Shown here in pieces: positions 1 through 9,117 of a stretch of DNA of 64,000 bases. The notes below the pieces were generated by a model. The model was not told where the DNA came from. It saw only the letters and a program-made list of their open reading frames with translations, and ran no database searches. Numbering within the stretch: the stretch's first letter is position 1; the number at the start of each line of letters is the position of its first letter. The DNA is from Desulfurococcales archaeon (GTDB lineage: Archaea; Thermoproteota; Thermoprotei_A; Sulfolobales; NBVN01): NCBI GenBank assembly GCA_023255955.1, contig JAGDWD010000007.1:226928-290927 (forward strand), read 5' to 3'. The position numbers and the translations under genes are program-made.

Positions 1-298
1 ACATAAAAATAGATATCACACAGAGATTAATTAGAACCTATCTCACGCTAGAAAGTGGTATCCGACTTAACCCACTACTTTAATTTACTGGGATTCACGT
101 TCCCCACGTTTCAAAACTAGTAGTTTTGGATAATTCAAAGCAGGAAATTAGTTCAGTAATGTCGTTTCAGTATTTTACAGTAAATGAGTATCTCAAGGCC
201 AGCCCAAATTCTTCTCTATGGTTAGCAAAGAAAGTAAATTCCAATCACATAATTCATTCTTATTTTTATCGGTTCTACATGACTTCTAGAGAAGTCTG
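1..298. other. intergenic, no gene seen
   Basis: AT-rich stretch before the MATE gene. All frames are interrupted and no RNA gene was recognised. The ORF-track entry on the minus strand at 286-513 is a shadow of the MATE gene. The last 40 bases hold a TATA-like box listed separately. Confidence 0.5.
261..270 (+). promoter_or_regulatory. TATA box of the MATE gene
   Basis: TATTTTTATC lies about 30 bases before the ATG at 299. This is the spacing expected for a leaderless or nearly leaderless archaeal transcript, and no ribosome binding site precedes the ATG. Confidence 0.45.
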
Positions 299-1624
299 AT
301 GGAAAGCTCAAAGAACATTAGGAAGCTAGCATTTAAAATCTCCTGGCCCATGATAGTAAGCGAGCTGACAGAGAGCCTATACTCTCTAACCGATACGTAC
401 TTCGTATCAAAACTCGGCACACACTCCCTAGCTGGTATCGGGGTCGCTTCATACGTAACTTGGCTGATCTTCGGGCTAACCTCAATATTCTCAGTCGGTG
501 CTCTCGTATTCATAGCTCAAGCTTATGGCGCTAAGGAACTTAAAAGAGCTAGAGTAGCTCTAGGTACCACAATACCAGTTACGATCCTGCTAACCCTCCC
601 AGTAGCTCTCGCAGTGTCTGCTAGATCTGATGCTTTTATCGCTTTAATTGCCGGGTCAGAAGAGCATGGTGTCATAACTGAGGGAGCTTCCTACCTCAGC
701 ATTAGAGCTCTCGGATTCCCGATAATGGCCGTAGCAATGTGTCTCGACGCCTCACTCAGAGCTGTAGGAGCCACGAAGTACTCAATGATATCCATAGTCT
801 TTAGCGCCCTTCTTAACGTGATCCTCGACCCGATCATGATTTTCGGGTTACTAGGATTCCCCAAGCTAGGCGTAGCAGGTGCTGCTCTAGCCACAGTAAT
901 ATCGTCAGCCTGTTTAATACCTCTCTCATTGACCTTTCTTAAAAGGCTCGACATTCTCCCAATAATAAGGCTTGATACCGAGATACTGCTAAAGATGCTC
1001 AGAGTAGGTGTCCCCGCAACTGCTGAGAGATTTATATTCTCTTTAGGAAACGGTGTCTATATAGCCATCATAGCTAGGTGCGGTCCATCAGCTATGGCAG
1101 CTCACCAAATCGGTGTTAGGATTGAGAGCGTCATATTCATGCCCGGCTTCGCGTTCTCAATTGCGGCGTCCACCTTAGTAGGTCAGTACATAGGTGCCGG
1201 CAACTTACCCGAAGGTAAGAAGGCCGGTTACGAAGTCGCGAAGCTTGCTTTAATCTATATGAGCTTACTAGGTGTTTTAGTAGCACTAGCATCGAGGTAC
1301 ATCGCGATGCCCTTCTCAACCAGTGAAGAGGTTCTAACTCTCGCGTCCATTTACCTAGTACTAGCAGGTCTTAGTGAACCTGGGCTAGCTCTAGCTATGA
1401 CCATAGGAGGAGCTGTTAGAGGTGCTGGAAACACCGTAGTTCCACTAATAATTAACTCCAGCTGCCTCTATTTAGTCAGGATAGTCCCATCGCTTGCTCT
1501 AGTTCGCTACATGAATGTCTTCGGTGCTTGGCTAGCGATGGCCATAGATGTGTATGTCAGGGGAGCTATAATGCTGTGGATCTATCAGACACATTACAGC
1601 GCCTTAGTCAGAAGACTAGTCTAA
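299..1624 (+). CDS. MATE family multidrug/metabolite exporter
   Basis: This is a 441-residue, highly hydrophobic protein with about twelve predicted membrane segments, the size and layout of MATE (NorM/DinF type) cation-coupled exporters. Family-like features are the N-terminal FKISWPMIVSEL segment, a mid-protein loop ending in LLNVILDPIMIFG, and a second half repeating the same plan from about residue 235. It would export organic cations or metabolites across the membrane using a sodium or proton gradient; the substrate cannot be told from sequence. The ATG is preceded by a TATA-like box at leaderless spacing. It is monocistronic or weakly linked to aIF5B 127 bases downstream. Confidence 0.9.
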   Translation: MESSKNIRKLAFKISWPMIVSELTESLYSLTDTYFVSKLGTHSLAGIGVASYVTWLIFGLTSIFSVGALVFIAQAYGAKELKRARVALGTTIPVTILLTLPVALAVSARSDAFIALIAGSEEHGVITEGASYLSIRALGFPIMAVAMCLDASLRAVGATKYSMISIVFSALLNVILDPIMIFGLLGFPKLGVAGAALATVISSACLIPLSLTFLKRLDILPIIRLDTEILLKMLRVGVPATAERFIFSLGNGVYIAIIARCGPSAMAAHQIGVRIESVIFMPGFAFSIAASTLVGQYIGAGNLPEGKKAGYEVAKLALIYMSLLGVLVALASRYIAMPFSTSEEVLTLASIYLVLAGLSEPGLALAMTIGGAVRGAGNTVVPLIINSSCLYLVRIVPSLALVRYMNVFGAWLAMAIDVYVRGAIMLWIYQTHYSALVRRLV

Positions 1625-1760
1625 CGATAGCTTGATGACTTATTTTCCCAGAACTGAGGAGGTTAAGACTCAATAATAGTGTAGCTGTTAAGAGTAGCCT
1701 CTGAAAGCAGTCTTTGCCTGTAATATTAGCAACCAGCTAGAGTTAGTAGAGGTGAGGAGT

Positions 1761-3587
1761 ATGTCAGAGAAGGCTCGGCTTAGGTCACCTATAGTAACGG
1801 TGTTGGGGCACGTAGATCACGGGAAAACAACGCTGTTAGATAAGATCAGGGGAACAGCTATAGTCAAAAAAGAACCTGGTGAGATGACTCAGCATGTTGG
1901 GGCCTCCTTCGTACCGCTCTCAGTCATTGAGGAGATGGTGAAACCCCTCAGAAAGATGTTCCCTATAAAGCTCACTATACCGGGCTTACTCTTCATCGAT
2001 ACCCCGGGGCATGAGATATTCGCGAATTTGAGGAAGAGAGGAGGTGCTGTAGCAGACTTCGCTATAGTTGTGGTAGACGTAGTCGAGGGGGTGATGCCGC
2101 AGACTGTGGAAAGCATTGAGATATTAATGAGTAGGAAGGTTCCTTTCCTGATTGCCGCTAATAAGATAGATAGGGTAGCTGGCTGGAAACCCGCTAACAC
2201 TCTCTCATTTACCGAATCAGCACGGTCGCAGAGTCCTAAAGTCCTCGAAGAGCTGGATAGACTTATCTACAGGCTCGCTGGGCAGCTCATGTCCATGAAC
2301 ATACCGTCCGAGCGCTTCGATAGGATAAAGGACTTCACGAAAGCCATAGCGATAGTGCCCGTATCTGCAAAGACAGGTGAGGGGATGGCAGAGCTACTCG
2401 CAGTACTTGCTGGGCTAGTGCAGAGGTATTTGGTGAAGAAAATAATGTATGTAGAAGGACCCGCAAAGGGCGTGGTACTCGAGGTCAAGGAGATCTCCGG
2501 CCTAGGCACCTGCATAGATGTGATCATATATGACGGCATCATAATGAAGGGGGACACCATCGTAGTTGGCGGCATACCCGAGCCTATAGTGACCCACGTT
2601 AGATCCCTTCTGATGCCTAGACCTCTCGAGGAGATAAGAGTCAGTGGTGCTGAGCTAGTACCAGTAGACGAGGTAGCAGCCGCAGCGGGGGTCAGGGTAG
2701 TCGCCCCAAACCTCGAGAACGTTGTTGCTGGCGCACCCCTCTACGTAGCTAAGAGTAAGGAGGAGATAGAGCAGCTAGTAGCTAAGGTTAGGGAGGAGGT
2801 AGGTTCCGTAAGGTTCTCCAAGAACATCAACGGCGTCATCGTTAAGGCAGACACCCTCGGAACTTTAGAGGCTCTAGTATCAACCCTCGAGCGTAGAGGT
2901 ATTCCAGTACGTCTAGCTGATGTAGGGCCCCTAACTAAGAGGGAGGTTCTGGAGGCCTCACTTGTTAGTAGGGAGGATAGGTACCTTGGTGTGGTGCTTC
3001 TCTTTAACGTAGGTATGCTCCCCGACGCTGAGGAGGTAGTAAGAGAAGAGAACGTGATGATATTTAGGGATAGGATAATGTATAGGTTGATTGAGGCATA
3101 CGAGAAGTGGGTAAAGGAGGAAAAATCTAAGGAGGCTGAAAGAGAGTTCTCCAAGCTGGTTCTCCCAGCTAAGGTGAAGGTCCTCCCAGGCTACGTCTTC
3201 AGAAGGAGTGACCCGGCCATAGTCGGTATCGAGGTTCTAGCCGGGATTCTGAGACCGGGAAACAAGATCATGAGAGGTGACGGTAGGACCCTCGGCGAGA
3301 TAATGCAGATACAGAGCATGGGTAAATCCGTAAGTGAAGCTAGAAAAGGAGATAGAGTAGCCATCTCAATACGTGGGAACGTTATGGTGGGTAGGCACTT
3401 CGATGAGGGAGACGTGCTCTACACGGAACCTAGCGAAAACGATTTAATAACCCTCATCGAGAAATTCCCGAACATGGTGACAGAGGACATAGCTGAGGCA
3501 GCGAAGGAGATAGCTGAGATACTTCTGAAGAAAGGGAGGATATCCGTCCATAAGGTCCTAACCCAGCTCTCGAGGTTGAAGAAATGA
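1761..3587 (+). CDS. infB: translation initiation factor aIF5B (IF-2 homologue)
   Basis: This is a GTPase that promotes initiator-tRNA binding and ribosomal subunit joining in archaea. The G1 motif GHVDHGKTT lies near residue 20, DTPGHE (G3) near 83 and NKID (G4) near 135, followed by the beta-barrel, the alpha/beta/alpha domain and the C-terminal barrel typical of aIF5B. The length of about 608 residues is normal for archaea. The ORF track starts at a GTG at 1752, but the ATG at 1761 has GGTGAGG just before it and is preferred. The stop overlaps the start of the next gene by four bases (ATGA), so the two are probably translationally coupled. Confidence 0.97.
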   Translation: MSEKARLRSPIVTVLGHVDHGKTTLLDKIRGTAIVKKEPGEMTQHVGASFVPLSVIEEMVKPLRKMFPIKLTIPGLLFIDTPGHEIFANLRKRGGAVADFAIVVVDVVEGVMPQTVESIEILMSRKVPFLIAANKIDRVAGWKPANTLSFTESARSQSPKVLEELDRLIYRLAGQLMSMNIPSERFDRIKDFTKAIAIVPVSAKTGEGMAELLAVLAGLVQRYLVKKIMYVEGPAKGVVLEVKEISGLGTCIDVIIYDGIIMKGDTIVVGGIPEPIVTHVRSLLMPRPLEEIRVSGAELVPVDEVAAAAGVRVVAPNLENVVAGAPLYVAKSKEEIEQLVAKVREEVGSVRFSKNINGVIVKADTLGTLEALVSTLERRGIPVRLADVGPLTKREVLEASLVSREDRYLGVVLLFNVGMLPDAEEVVREENVMIFRDRIMYRLIEAYEKWVKEEKSKEAEREFSKLVLPAKVKVLPGYVFRRSDPAIVGIEVLAGILRPGNKIMRGDGRTLGEIMQIQSMGKSVSEARKGDRVAISIRGNVMVGRHFDEGDVLYTEPSENDLITLIEKFPNMVTEDIAEAAKEIAEILLKKGRISVHKVLTQLSRLKK

Positions 3588-4336
3588 GGGCCGTCCTACT
3601 AGGCTTCGGAGGATGGATCTCGAACCCCACCTTCGGACACACATCCGTTTTAATAACAGATACGGATGACTCGGAGTATCTTCTACTGGATGCCGGTGAG
3701 GGCGTTTACAGAGACATGTGTGAGTGCGGGTACTGCTCCATCAGCAAGTTGAAAGCAGTAATTCTAACCCACCACCACGGGGATCATATGCTAGGATTAC
3801 CTACCTTAGTTCAGCACGCTAAGATAGCTAGAACGAAAATACGTGTACTGGGACTTGAGGTTACGTTAAGACACGCACTGGAGATACTGATAACTACAGG
3901 AATATCCAGCTACGACACACACGTTGAGCTCATCCCGGTGGAGCCAGGCAGTAGAATCAACTTGGGTCAGTTCTCGGTAGTTTTCGGGGAGTCGAGTCAT
4001 GTAGTACCTAGCGTAGCTGTTCGTGTTGAGGATGCGGATAGCGGAAAATGCTTAACGTACAGCGGTGACACAAGCTTCTCTGAGAACGTCGTCGAGTTAG
4101 CTAGGGGATGTGAGGTCTTGATCCATGAAGCCTCCTTCAATGACTCAGAAGACCTTGCTAGATCTCTCGGTCACTCGACCATATCTGACTGCCTAAAAGT
4201 CGCTAATCTAGCCGGTAACAGATTCGTGCTCCCAGTACATTTCGGTCTTGAAGTACCTAGATTGGATCCAACCTATAAATTAACTAGTGACTTAGCCGTC
4301 ATATTCCCAAGTAAGTGCCTGCAGCTAGAAATCTAG
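3584..4336 (+). CDS. metallo-beta-lactamase fold hydrolase, ribonuclease Z-like
   Basis: This 250-residue protein has the metallo-beta-lactamase zinc motif THHHGDH at residues 62-68. Later metal ligands are visible in YSGDTS, GHSTI and LPVHFG. This set matches the RNase Z/ElaC group, which removes 3' trailers from pre-tRNA. That role would fit, because the two tRNAs in this window lack encoded CCA. It is shorter than classical RNase Z (about 300 residues), so a related phosphodiesterase is possible. It overlaps the aIF5B stop by four bases, indicating an operon. Confidence 0.82.
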   Translation: MRAVLLGFGGWISNPTFGHTSVLITDTDDSEYLLLDAGEGVYRDMCECGYCSISKLKAVILTHHHGDHMLGLPTLVQHAKIARTKIRVLGLEVTLRHALEILITTGISSYDTHVELIPVEPGSRINLGQFSVVFGESSHVVPSVAVRVEDADSGKCLTYSGDTSFSENVVELARGCEVLIHEASFNDSEDLARSLGHSTISDCLKVANLAGNRFVLPVHFGLEVPRLDPTYKLTSDLAVIFPSKCLQLEI

Positions 4337-4451
4337 GAGACCTTTAAATTTGTCTTTACATCGAACTCTAAGTCGGTGTAAATACTCTTAGTCGGGTAGG
4401 AGCTTACTTAATAGTTGGTTTTTGCGAGCCGTACCTTTACCTTGTAATAAA

Positions 4452-4461
4452 AGTTTATAAT
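4452..4461 (+). promoter_or_regulatory. TATA box for the exported protein at 4484
   Basis: AGTTTATAAT with a purine-rich flank upstream. The centre is about 27 bases before the GTG at 4484, predicting a transcript that starts at or beside that GTG. This supports 4484 rather than the ATG at 4536 as the true 5' end. Confidence 0.55.
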
Positions 4462-4483
4462 CTTACGATTTATATGTACTTTC

Positions 4484-5933
4484 GTGGGGTCGACCGCTGA
4501 GGAGGGCTGGCTCGGTAGTATTTCTAGTAGTTCTGATGGTTGTGGCTGCTGTTGTTGCTGAAGTTGTTGTACCTAACCTCATACGTAGGGGTGTTGTTGT
4601 GGAGTTCTCTACGGTTTCGGGTTTCTTTGTTGATTGGGGTGGGATCTATGTTCAGGTAGCAGCTATTAACGCTGATACAGGTAGCTTAGTGAACCTCTTT
4701 GCTGGGTATTTGAAGGGGCCTGAGCTCTTCCTAGATTCGCAGGAACCTATCTTTAGGGGGGTTCTGGAGTCCTATAGCTACCTAGATAGGGGTACTCTCT
4801 CGACATGCTTACTTATCGATATATGGGTTCACCTAAGGAATGGTAGTATCCTCAGGGCAGAGCCCCCACGTTGTGTGGAGGTAAGACCATCAAAGGCGCT
4901 AAAGGAGCTAGTTAGAGCTAGGGTAACTCTAAACCCTGAGAGCATGGTTGAAGTACGTGTACCTCAGAGGGAAATACTAAAGAAACAAGAAACCTTAGCA
5001 CCTATCATGCCGCTTGAATACTTCTGCTATAGGTGGGAAAATGTTAGTGGGTATACCTATGTAACGGGCTGGGTAGACCTACCTATACTGATAGTCCATA
5101 ACGACGCATACTACTCTGGAGTAGTTTACTGGGGCATTTCACTAGGTATGTATAACGAGAGGGTTACCTTCAGAATATCTGTATCCTACGGGTTCGATAT
5201 ATTAGGGCGATTAGCGGAGGGGGAGAGTGTAGACCTTAAGATATACAGTACGGGCTGGTCTATAAGTGAGCAGTACTGGTTTAGTGCACTTGGCGACGTA
5301 CTTCCTCTGAGATATCAGTGGGCTTATATAAGAGCTAGGATAGCCCATATCCACCAAGTGGAGATGCTGTACCTTTTTTGTTCCGGGGATGGGATTTCAA
5401 CAGGTAATGAGAGGATCCTACAGTACGTATATGCTGTTAGTGTTTATGGGAACACCATCGTTGGTGGTGTAAGAGATGGGCCCCCACCGAGTGATCTCAT
5501 GGGGTGGCTCTTCGCTGGGACGAGGGAGGAGAAGCTAACCATTCCCGGAACCTCCCTAGAGGATGGGAAGCTCGATGTAGGTGAGAACATACCCTTCCCA
5601 CTAATATTTAGCTACTACGATACGTGTACTGCTGACTTCGAGGTAGGGATACCCGTCGGAGCTATAATAGCTACCCTACTCGGCATTACGGGACCTTACG
5701 CAGCGTTAATAGCCCCTCTATCCATATCTTTAGGGGCTGGGCAGTCCTCCTCGGTATTTGTAGTTGGCGGTCTACAGAACTATGGTGTAAGGCATGGTCA
5801 AGGTTTTAACGTCTATGAGGAGGTATATATGAGGGTAAGTAACTATAAGTACACTAAGGAGCAGTGCTTCCTATTCTTCTGCTCCAGATGTGAGTATAAC
5901 GTCCCGGTAGGAATATACTTCAGAACCTACTAA
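4484..5933 (+). CDS. N-terminally anchored surface protein, unknown function
   Basis: I do not recognise this protein of about 480 residues. The N-terminus read in frame is RPLRRAGSVVFLVVLMVVAA, a charged stretch followed by a membrane segment, so the bulk is probably outside the cell. The rest is beta-rich and aromatic, with cysteines near the C-terminus (CFLFFCSRC) and an internal hydrophobic stretch near residue 400. The ORF-track start (ATG 4536) removes the charged region. The reading frame is open back to 4461 but has no ATG, GTG or TTG before 4536. A GTG at 4484, ideally placed after a TATA box, is exactly one base out of frame: GTGGGGTCGA would need one G fewer. The 5' end is therefore either a real frame shift or a homopolymer error. 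Function is unknown. Confidence 0.7.
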
Positions 5934-5938
5934 ACGCT

Positions 5939-6058
5939 ATGATATCTCTTCCATGTCAGATTTCTCGAACCTTAAAGGCATGGAAAGTAGTTAGCTTTGT
6001 AGTGTTCGGTGTCTTAGTATTCTTACTAGCCAAAGGATGTCTAGAAGGAACTTTGTGA
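5939..6058 (+). CDS. possible 39-residue single-pass membrane peptide
   Basis: This small ORF starts at an ATG five bases after the stop of the surface-protein gene and ends in TGA. It is too short for the ORF track. The product has about 19 N-terminal residues, then a clear hydrophobic segment (VVSFVVFGVLVFLLA), then a short tail. Position and composition suggest a small membrane partner of the upstream protein. There is no homology to support it, so it may be chance. Confidence 0.35.
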   Translation: MISLPCQISRTLKAWKVVSFVVFGVLVFLLAKGCLEGTL

Positions 6059-6111
6059 GGTAACATTGTGGACGATGTCTCTAGACCTTAGGGTAATCTA
6101 AAGTAACTTAT

Positions 6112-6693
6112 CTAGCTACGTAGTGCTCGGTACGTATATACCCATCTCTGGAGGGCTGTTACTCCGAGTATGAGTAAGAGTAGTGTGAGGACGTAGTTGG
6201 TGATGTGGGCACCTAGGAAGTGGTGGACTAGGAAGACCACTATGAAGCTGATGCTCCTGAACTCCCTAGTCATGAACCCGATCTCCTTAATACCTGTAAC
6301 ACCTAGGGACTCAGCTCTAGCTCTTATGTAGCTTACTGTGAGCGATAATACCGTGATCACGTAAACAAGTAGGAAGTCGCAGCCTAAGAAGTAGAATGCT
6401 GAAACGATGGCGGCATCACTTACCCTATCCACTACGGAGTCGAGGAAAGCCCCGCTCTTACTTGCTTCACCACGTAGCCTAGCTACCGACCCGTCTAGGG
6501 CATCCATAAGAAAAGAAATGGAGGCCAATACCCCAGCCAACAAGGAGTTCCTGGACGTCCAAGCTACTACTGGGGTAAGTATTGAGAAGATTAGCCCAGA
6601 TAACGTCAAGGTGTTCGGATTTACTGGGGCTACGTATCTAGCCACTCTCAGAGCTACGTCCCTCAACCTCTCTCTAAGGTAGGTTAACCCCAT
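6112..6693 (-). CDS. CDP-alcohol phosphatidyltransferase (archaetidylinositol-phosphate synthase type)
   Basis: This is a 193-residue integral membrane enzyme. The CDP-alcohol phosphotransferase signature DG-x2-AR-x8-G-x3-D-x3-D is complete (DGSVARLRG, then GAFLDSVVDRVSD) near residues 66-90. Hydrophobic helices flank it. In archaea, short members of this family transfer inositol phosphate, glycerol phosphate or serine to CDP-archaeol to make polar lipid headgroups. The size and an N-terminal amphipathic region fit archaetidylinositol phosphate synthase, but the acceptor is inferred. It stands alone, convergent with the surface-protein genes. Confidence 0.88.
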   Translation of the reverse strand: MGLTYLRERLRDVALRVARYVAPVNPNTLTLSGLIFSILTPVVAWTSRNSLLAGVLASISFLMDALDGSVARLRGEASKSGAFLDSVVDRVSDAAIVSAFYFLGCDFLLVYVITVLSLTVSYIRARAESLGVTGIKEIGFMTREFRSISFIVVFLVHHFLGAHITNYVLTLLLLILGVTALQRWVYTYRALRS

Positions 6694-7104
6694 AGGTTAT
6701 CCAAACTCATATCCTGAGATAAAAGAAATCTAAACTACCTACCTGAGACACCGGAGGATTATTCAGCAAAGTTAAACTACATCACCTACTAAAGCATCAG
6801 ATCCCGGATTCCTCAACATCTAAGCTAGATGTGGTATCAGCATTTTTAAGCTAGATCCTTTATGGGTCGGTTCTTATCGTTTGTTATGTGGTGACTTGGT
6901 TGTTGAGTCTATACTCTGAGGACCCACTCAACATCCACTGATCAAAAACAGAACAGCCACTCAATGACTGTGACATTGCTGGGTAAATTGAGTGGGAATA
7001 CCTAGATGTGATAGATTGTACATATAAAGACCAGCAAGAATGAGCATCTAAACATTATACTTAATAGCTCTCTACACCCACAACTAAGGAGTGGACGAGC
7101 TGTA
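6694..7104. other. intergenic region with TATA boxes and competing stems
   Basis: There is no ORF of note. A TATA-like TTTTTAAG lies near 6842 and a stronger ATATAAAG at 7022-7029, the latter well placed for the 7105 gene. Between them are two copies of CCACTCAA and one inverted partner, listed separately. No known riboswitch or snoRNA class was recognised. Confidence 0.5.
6923..6996 (+). repeat. two direct repeats sharing one inverted partner
   Basis: CCCACTCAA at 6923-6931 and CCACTCAAT at 6957-6965 can each pair with TTGAGTGGG/ATTGAGTGG at 6987-6996, nine base pairs either way. The two stems exclude each other. If the region is transcribed from the TATA-like box near 6842, this could act as a leader switch for the gene at 7105. 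If transcription starts only at the 7022 box, the stems are not in the mRNA. Function is speculative. Confidence 0.35.
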
Positions 7105-9117
7105 TTGAAAGCTATGAGAGCACCGCTTTGGTGGTGTCACACCTGCAACGTACCGCTGAGAGAGCCTCAATGCTCTAAATGCGGTGGTAGGGGGTCCGAA
7201 GTTATCTTAACAGACCCTGGCGATGTTAGGCCCGCTTTTGAGGGTGATCTCAGGTTCATATATGAGGCATTAGACTACGAGTTCAGTGATGCAGGTATCG
7301 GTAACTTACTGGGGATCGGGAGTATCGGTGTTTACCTCAACAAAGTCCCGTTCATCGATGACATGAAGGAGGTCATAGTCGGAGGTGTTGTCGTAGGGAG
7401 GCTGTACTTTGATATAGCCTCTATGAGGTGGCGCTGGCGACTCTCTGAAGCTTCGACGAGGATCCTAGTTGACTACGGTAGGATCAGCTACGTCGTCAGG
7501 GACGGGGTGAAACCATTGGAGATAGTGGGGCAGTGTGAAGTTGAGGGGGAGCAGATACCGGTGGTCGATCCGGGAGGGAGGTTAGTAGCCCTTGCTGTGT
7601 GCCGTAAAGGTGTCTATAGGGTTCAGAAGCTTTTTAGGAGGGAACTGAGGTACCCGACCTTAAGTCCTAGACCCACCCTAAAGGATCTCGCTAAGGCTAA
7701 CGAGTACCACATCAGGAGACTCACCTCAGTAGCTTCATCCAAGATCTACAGTATCTGGGAGAAGGTACGAAAACCGTTAGTTGCTTCATACTCAGGAGGT
7801 AAGGACTCACTCGTTTCACTGGACATCTGCCTAAGAGCCGGGTTTGAGCCGAGGTTACTGTTTAACGATACCGGTCTCGAGCTTCCGGAGACCTTAAGAA
7901 ACGTGGAGGAGGTCTCGAAAAGATACTCTCTAGTACTTGACTACGTAAGCTCCGGTGAGAGGTTCTGGGAGTCTCTGGGGACCTTCGGCCCACCAGCCAG
8001 GGACTATAGATGGTGTTGTAAGGTCGTGAAGCTAGCCGCTATCGCCAGGTACTACAGGGAAAACTACCGCGACGGTGCCCTAGTAATAATTGGGCAGAGA
8101 GCCTACGAATCCCTGAGTAGATTCCGCTCAGGTTACCTATGGAGGAATAAGTGGCTTCCCTCAGTCCTCAACCTCTCCCCGATCCAGCAATGGGATCAGC
8201 TTACTGAGTGGTTATACATCTTAGAGAACAAGCTCCCCTATAACTACCTCTACGAAGAAGGGTTTGACAGGCTTGGTTGCTACCTCTGCCCAGCAGCTAA
8301 CATAGCTGAATACTGCTTAATAGAGAAGCTCCACCCTGATTTATGGAGTAGGTGGTACTCTAAGCTCACTGAGTGGCAGAGAGTTGTAGGCCAGCCCTAT
8401 GAGTGGGTAAGATACCACTTGTGGAGATGGTTAAGAAAGGACTCACCAGGAAGGAGAAGAATCTACAGCTACCTAGGAATACCTGAAGTAATGGAGGGCA
8501 CCCCATCAGATAGAGAGTCACCACTTAGGGGTTCCCGCCTAGGCCTAACAGTTAAGTTCACTGATGGGTCGTACATCGTGGAGTCAGAGGGTTTAGACCT
8601 CGTTGAGCCGGTAATATCGCAGAGAACTACTATCGGACTAGTTAGGACGGTAAACAAGGAAGAAGGCGTAGTAGTACTTGAAGGTCCTGGTAAAGCAGGT
8701 GCTGGCAGGGTCTTACTAAGCAAGAATAAAGCTGTAGTGAGCGGTAAGGACTCGGAGGACCTAGCGTATGGCATCGTTAAGTTAGTTACTAGATGGTATA
8801 AGTGCACAGCATGCGGGAACTGTTCTTACTGGTGCCCTAACGGAGCGATAACCATATCTCAAGGCAGGCCCCTCACAGATCAGAGGAGGTGTAGCTCGTG
8901 TCGGGTTTGTTTAGAGGTCTGTCCACTAACCTCTGTATATGTTGATAGAGTGGAGAGATACAAGCTAGGCCATCTCTTTAGACCCAAAAAGAGATCTGAG
9001 ACACGGTTCGTCCTCGAGCTATACCGGGCTCTAGCAGCTAGGACTATGAGCTCACGTAAAGAAACATCAACGCAATACGAACTAGATGGACTTAAATTCT
9101 TTCTCGAACTCATCTAG
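7105..9117 (+). CDS. PAPS reductase-like PP-loop protein with zinc ribbon and ferredoxin domain
   Basis: This 670-residue multidomain protein begins with a zinc ribbon (CHTCNVP then CSKCGG, residues 11-27), followed by a PUA-like region and a PP-loop domain of the PAPS reductase/adenine nucleotide alpha hydrolase family (SYSGGKDSL near residue 230). A CCK motif and a later GCYLCP pair may hold a metal or cluster. The C-terminus carries two 4Fe-4S motifs, CTACGNCSYWCP and CSSCRVCLEVCP, near residues 568-612. Archaeal proteins of this plan are annotated as PAPS reductases, but the architecture also fits tRNA or cofactor thiolation; the substrate is unproven. The start is TTG 7105, with ATG 7114 as the alternative. 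The 3' end overlaps the convergent 9082 gene by 36 bases. Confidence 0.88.
   Translation: MKAMRAPLWWCHTCNVPLREPQCSKCGGRGSEVILTDPGDVRPAFEGDLRFIYEALDYEFSDAGIGNLLGIGSIGVYLNKVPFIDDMKEVIVGGVVVGRLYFDIASMRWRWRLSEASTRILVDYGRISYVVRDGVKPLEIVGQCEVEGEQIPVVDPGGRLVALAVCRKGVYRVQKLFRRELRYPTLSPRPTLKDLAKANEYHIRRLTSVASSKIYSIWEKVRKPLVASYSGGKDSLVSLDICLRAGFEPRLLFNDTGLELPETLRNVEEVSKRYSLVLDYVSSGERFWESLGTFGPPARDYRWCCKVVKLAAIARYYRENYRDGALVIIGQRAYESLSRFRSGYLWRNKWLPSVLNLSPIQQWDQLTEWLYILENKLPYNYLYEEGFDRLGCYLCPAANIAEYCLIEKLHPDLWSRWYSKLTEWQRVVGQPYEWVRYHLWRWLRKDSPGRRRIYSYLGIPEVMEGTPSDRESPLRGSRLGLTVKFTDGSYIVESEGLDLVEPVISQRTTIGLVRTVNKEEGVVVLEGPGKAGAGRVLLSKNKAVVSGKDSEDLAYGIVKLVTRWYKCTACGNCSYWCPNGAITISQGRPLTDQRRCSSCRVCLEVCPLTSVYVDRVERYKLGHLFRPKKRSETRFVLELYRALAARTMSSRKETSTQYELDGLKFFLELI

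Noticed and set aside
1633-1657. C-box-like TGATGA and D'-box-like CTGA, possible C/D sRNA
   Set aside because: The spacing is 15 bases and no C'/D pair follows at a suitable distance.
1889-3154. Several minus-strand ORFs of about 100 codons inside aIF5B
   Set aside because: Shadow frames of a strongly conserved gene; serine/threonine-rich composition typical of antisense reading.
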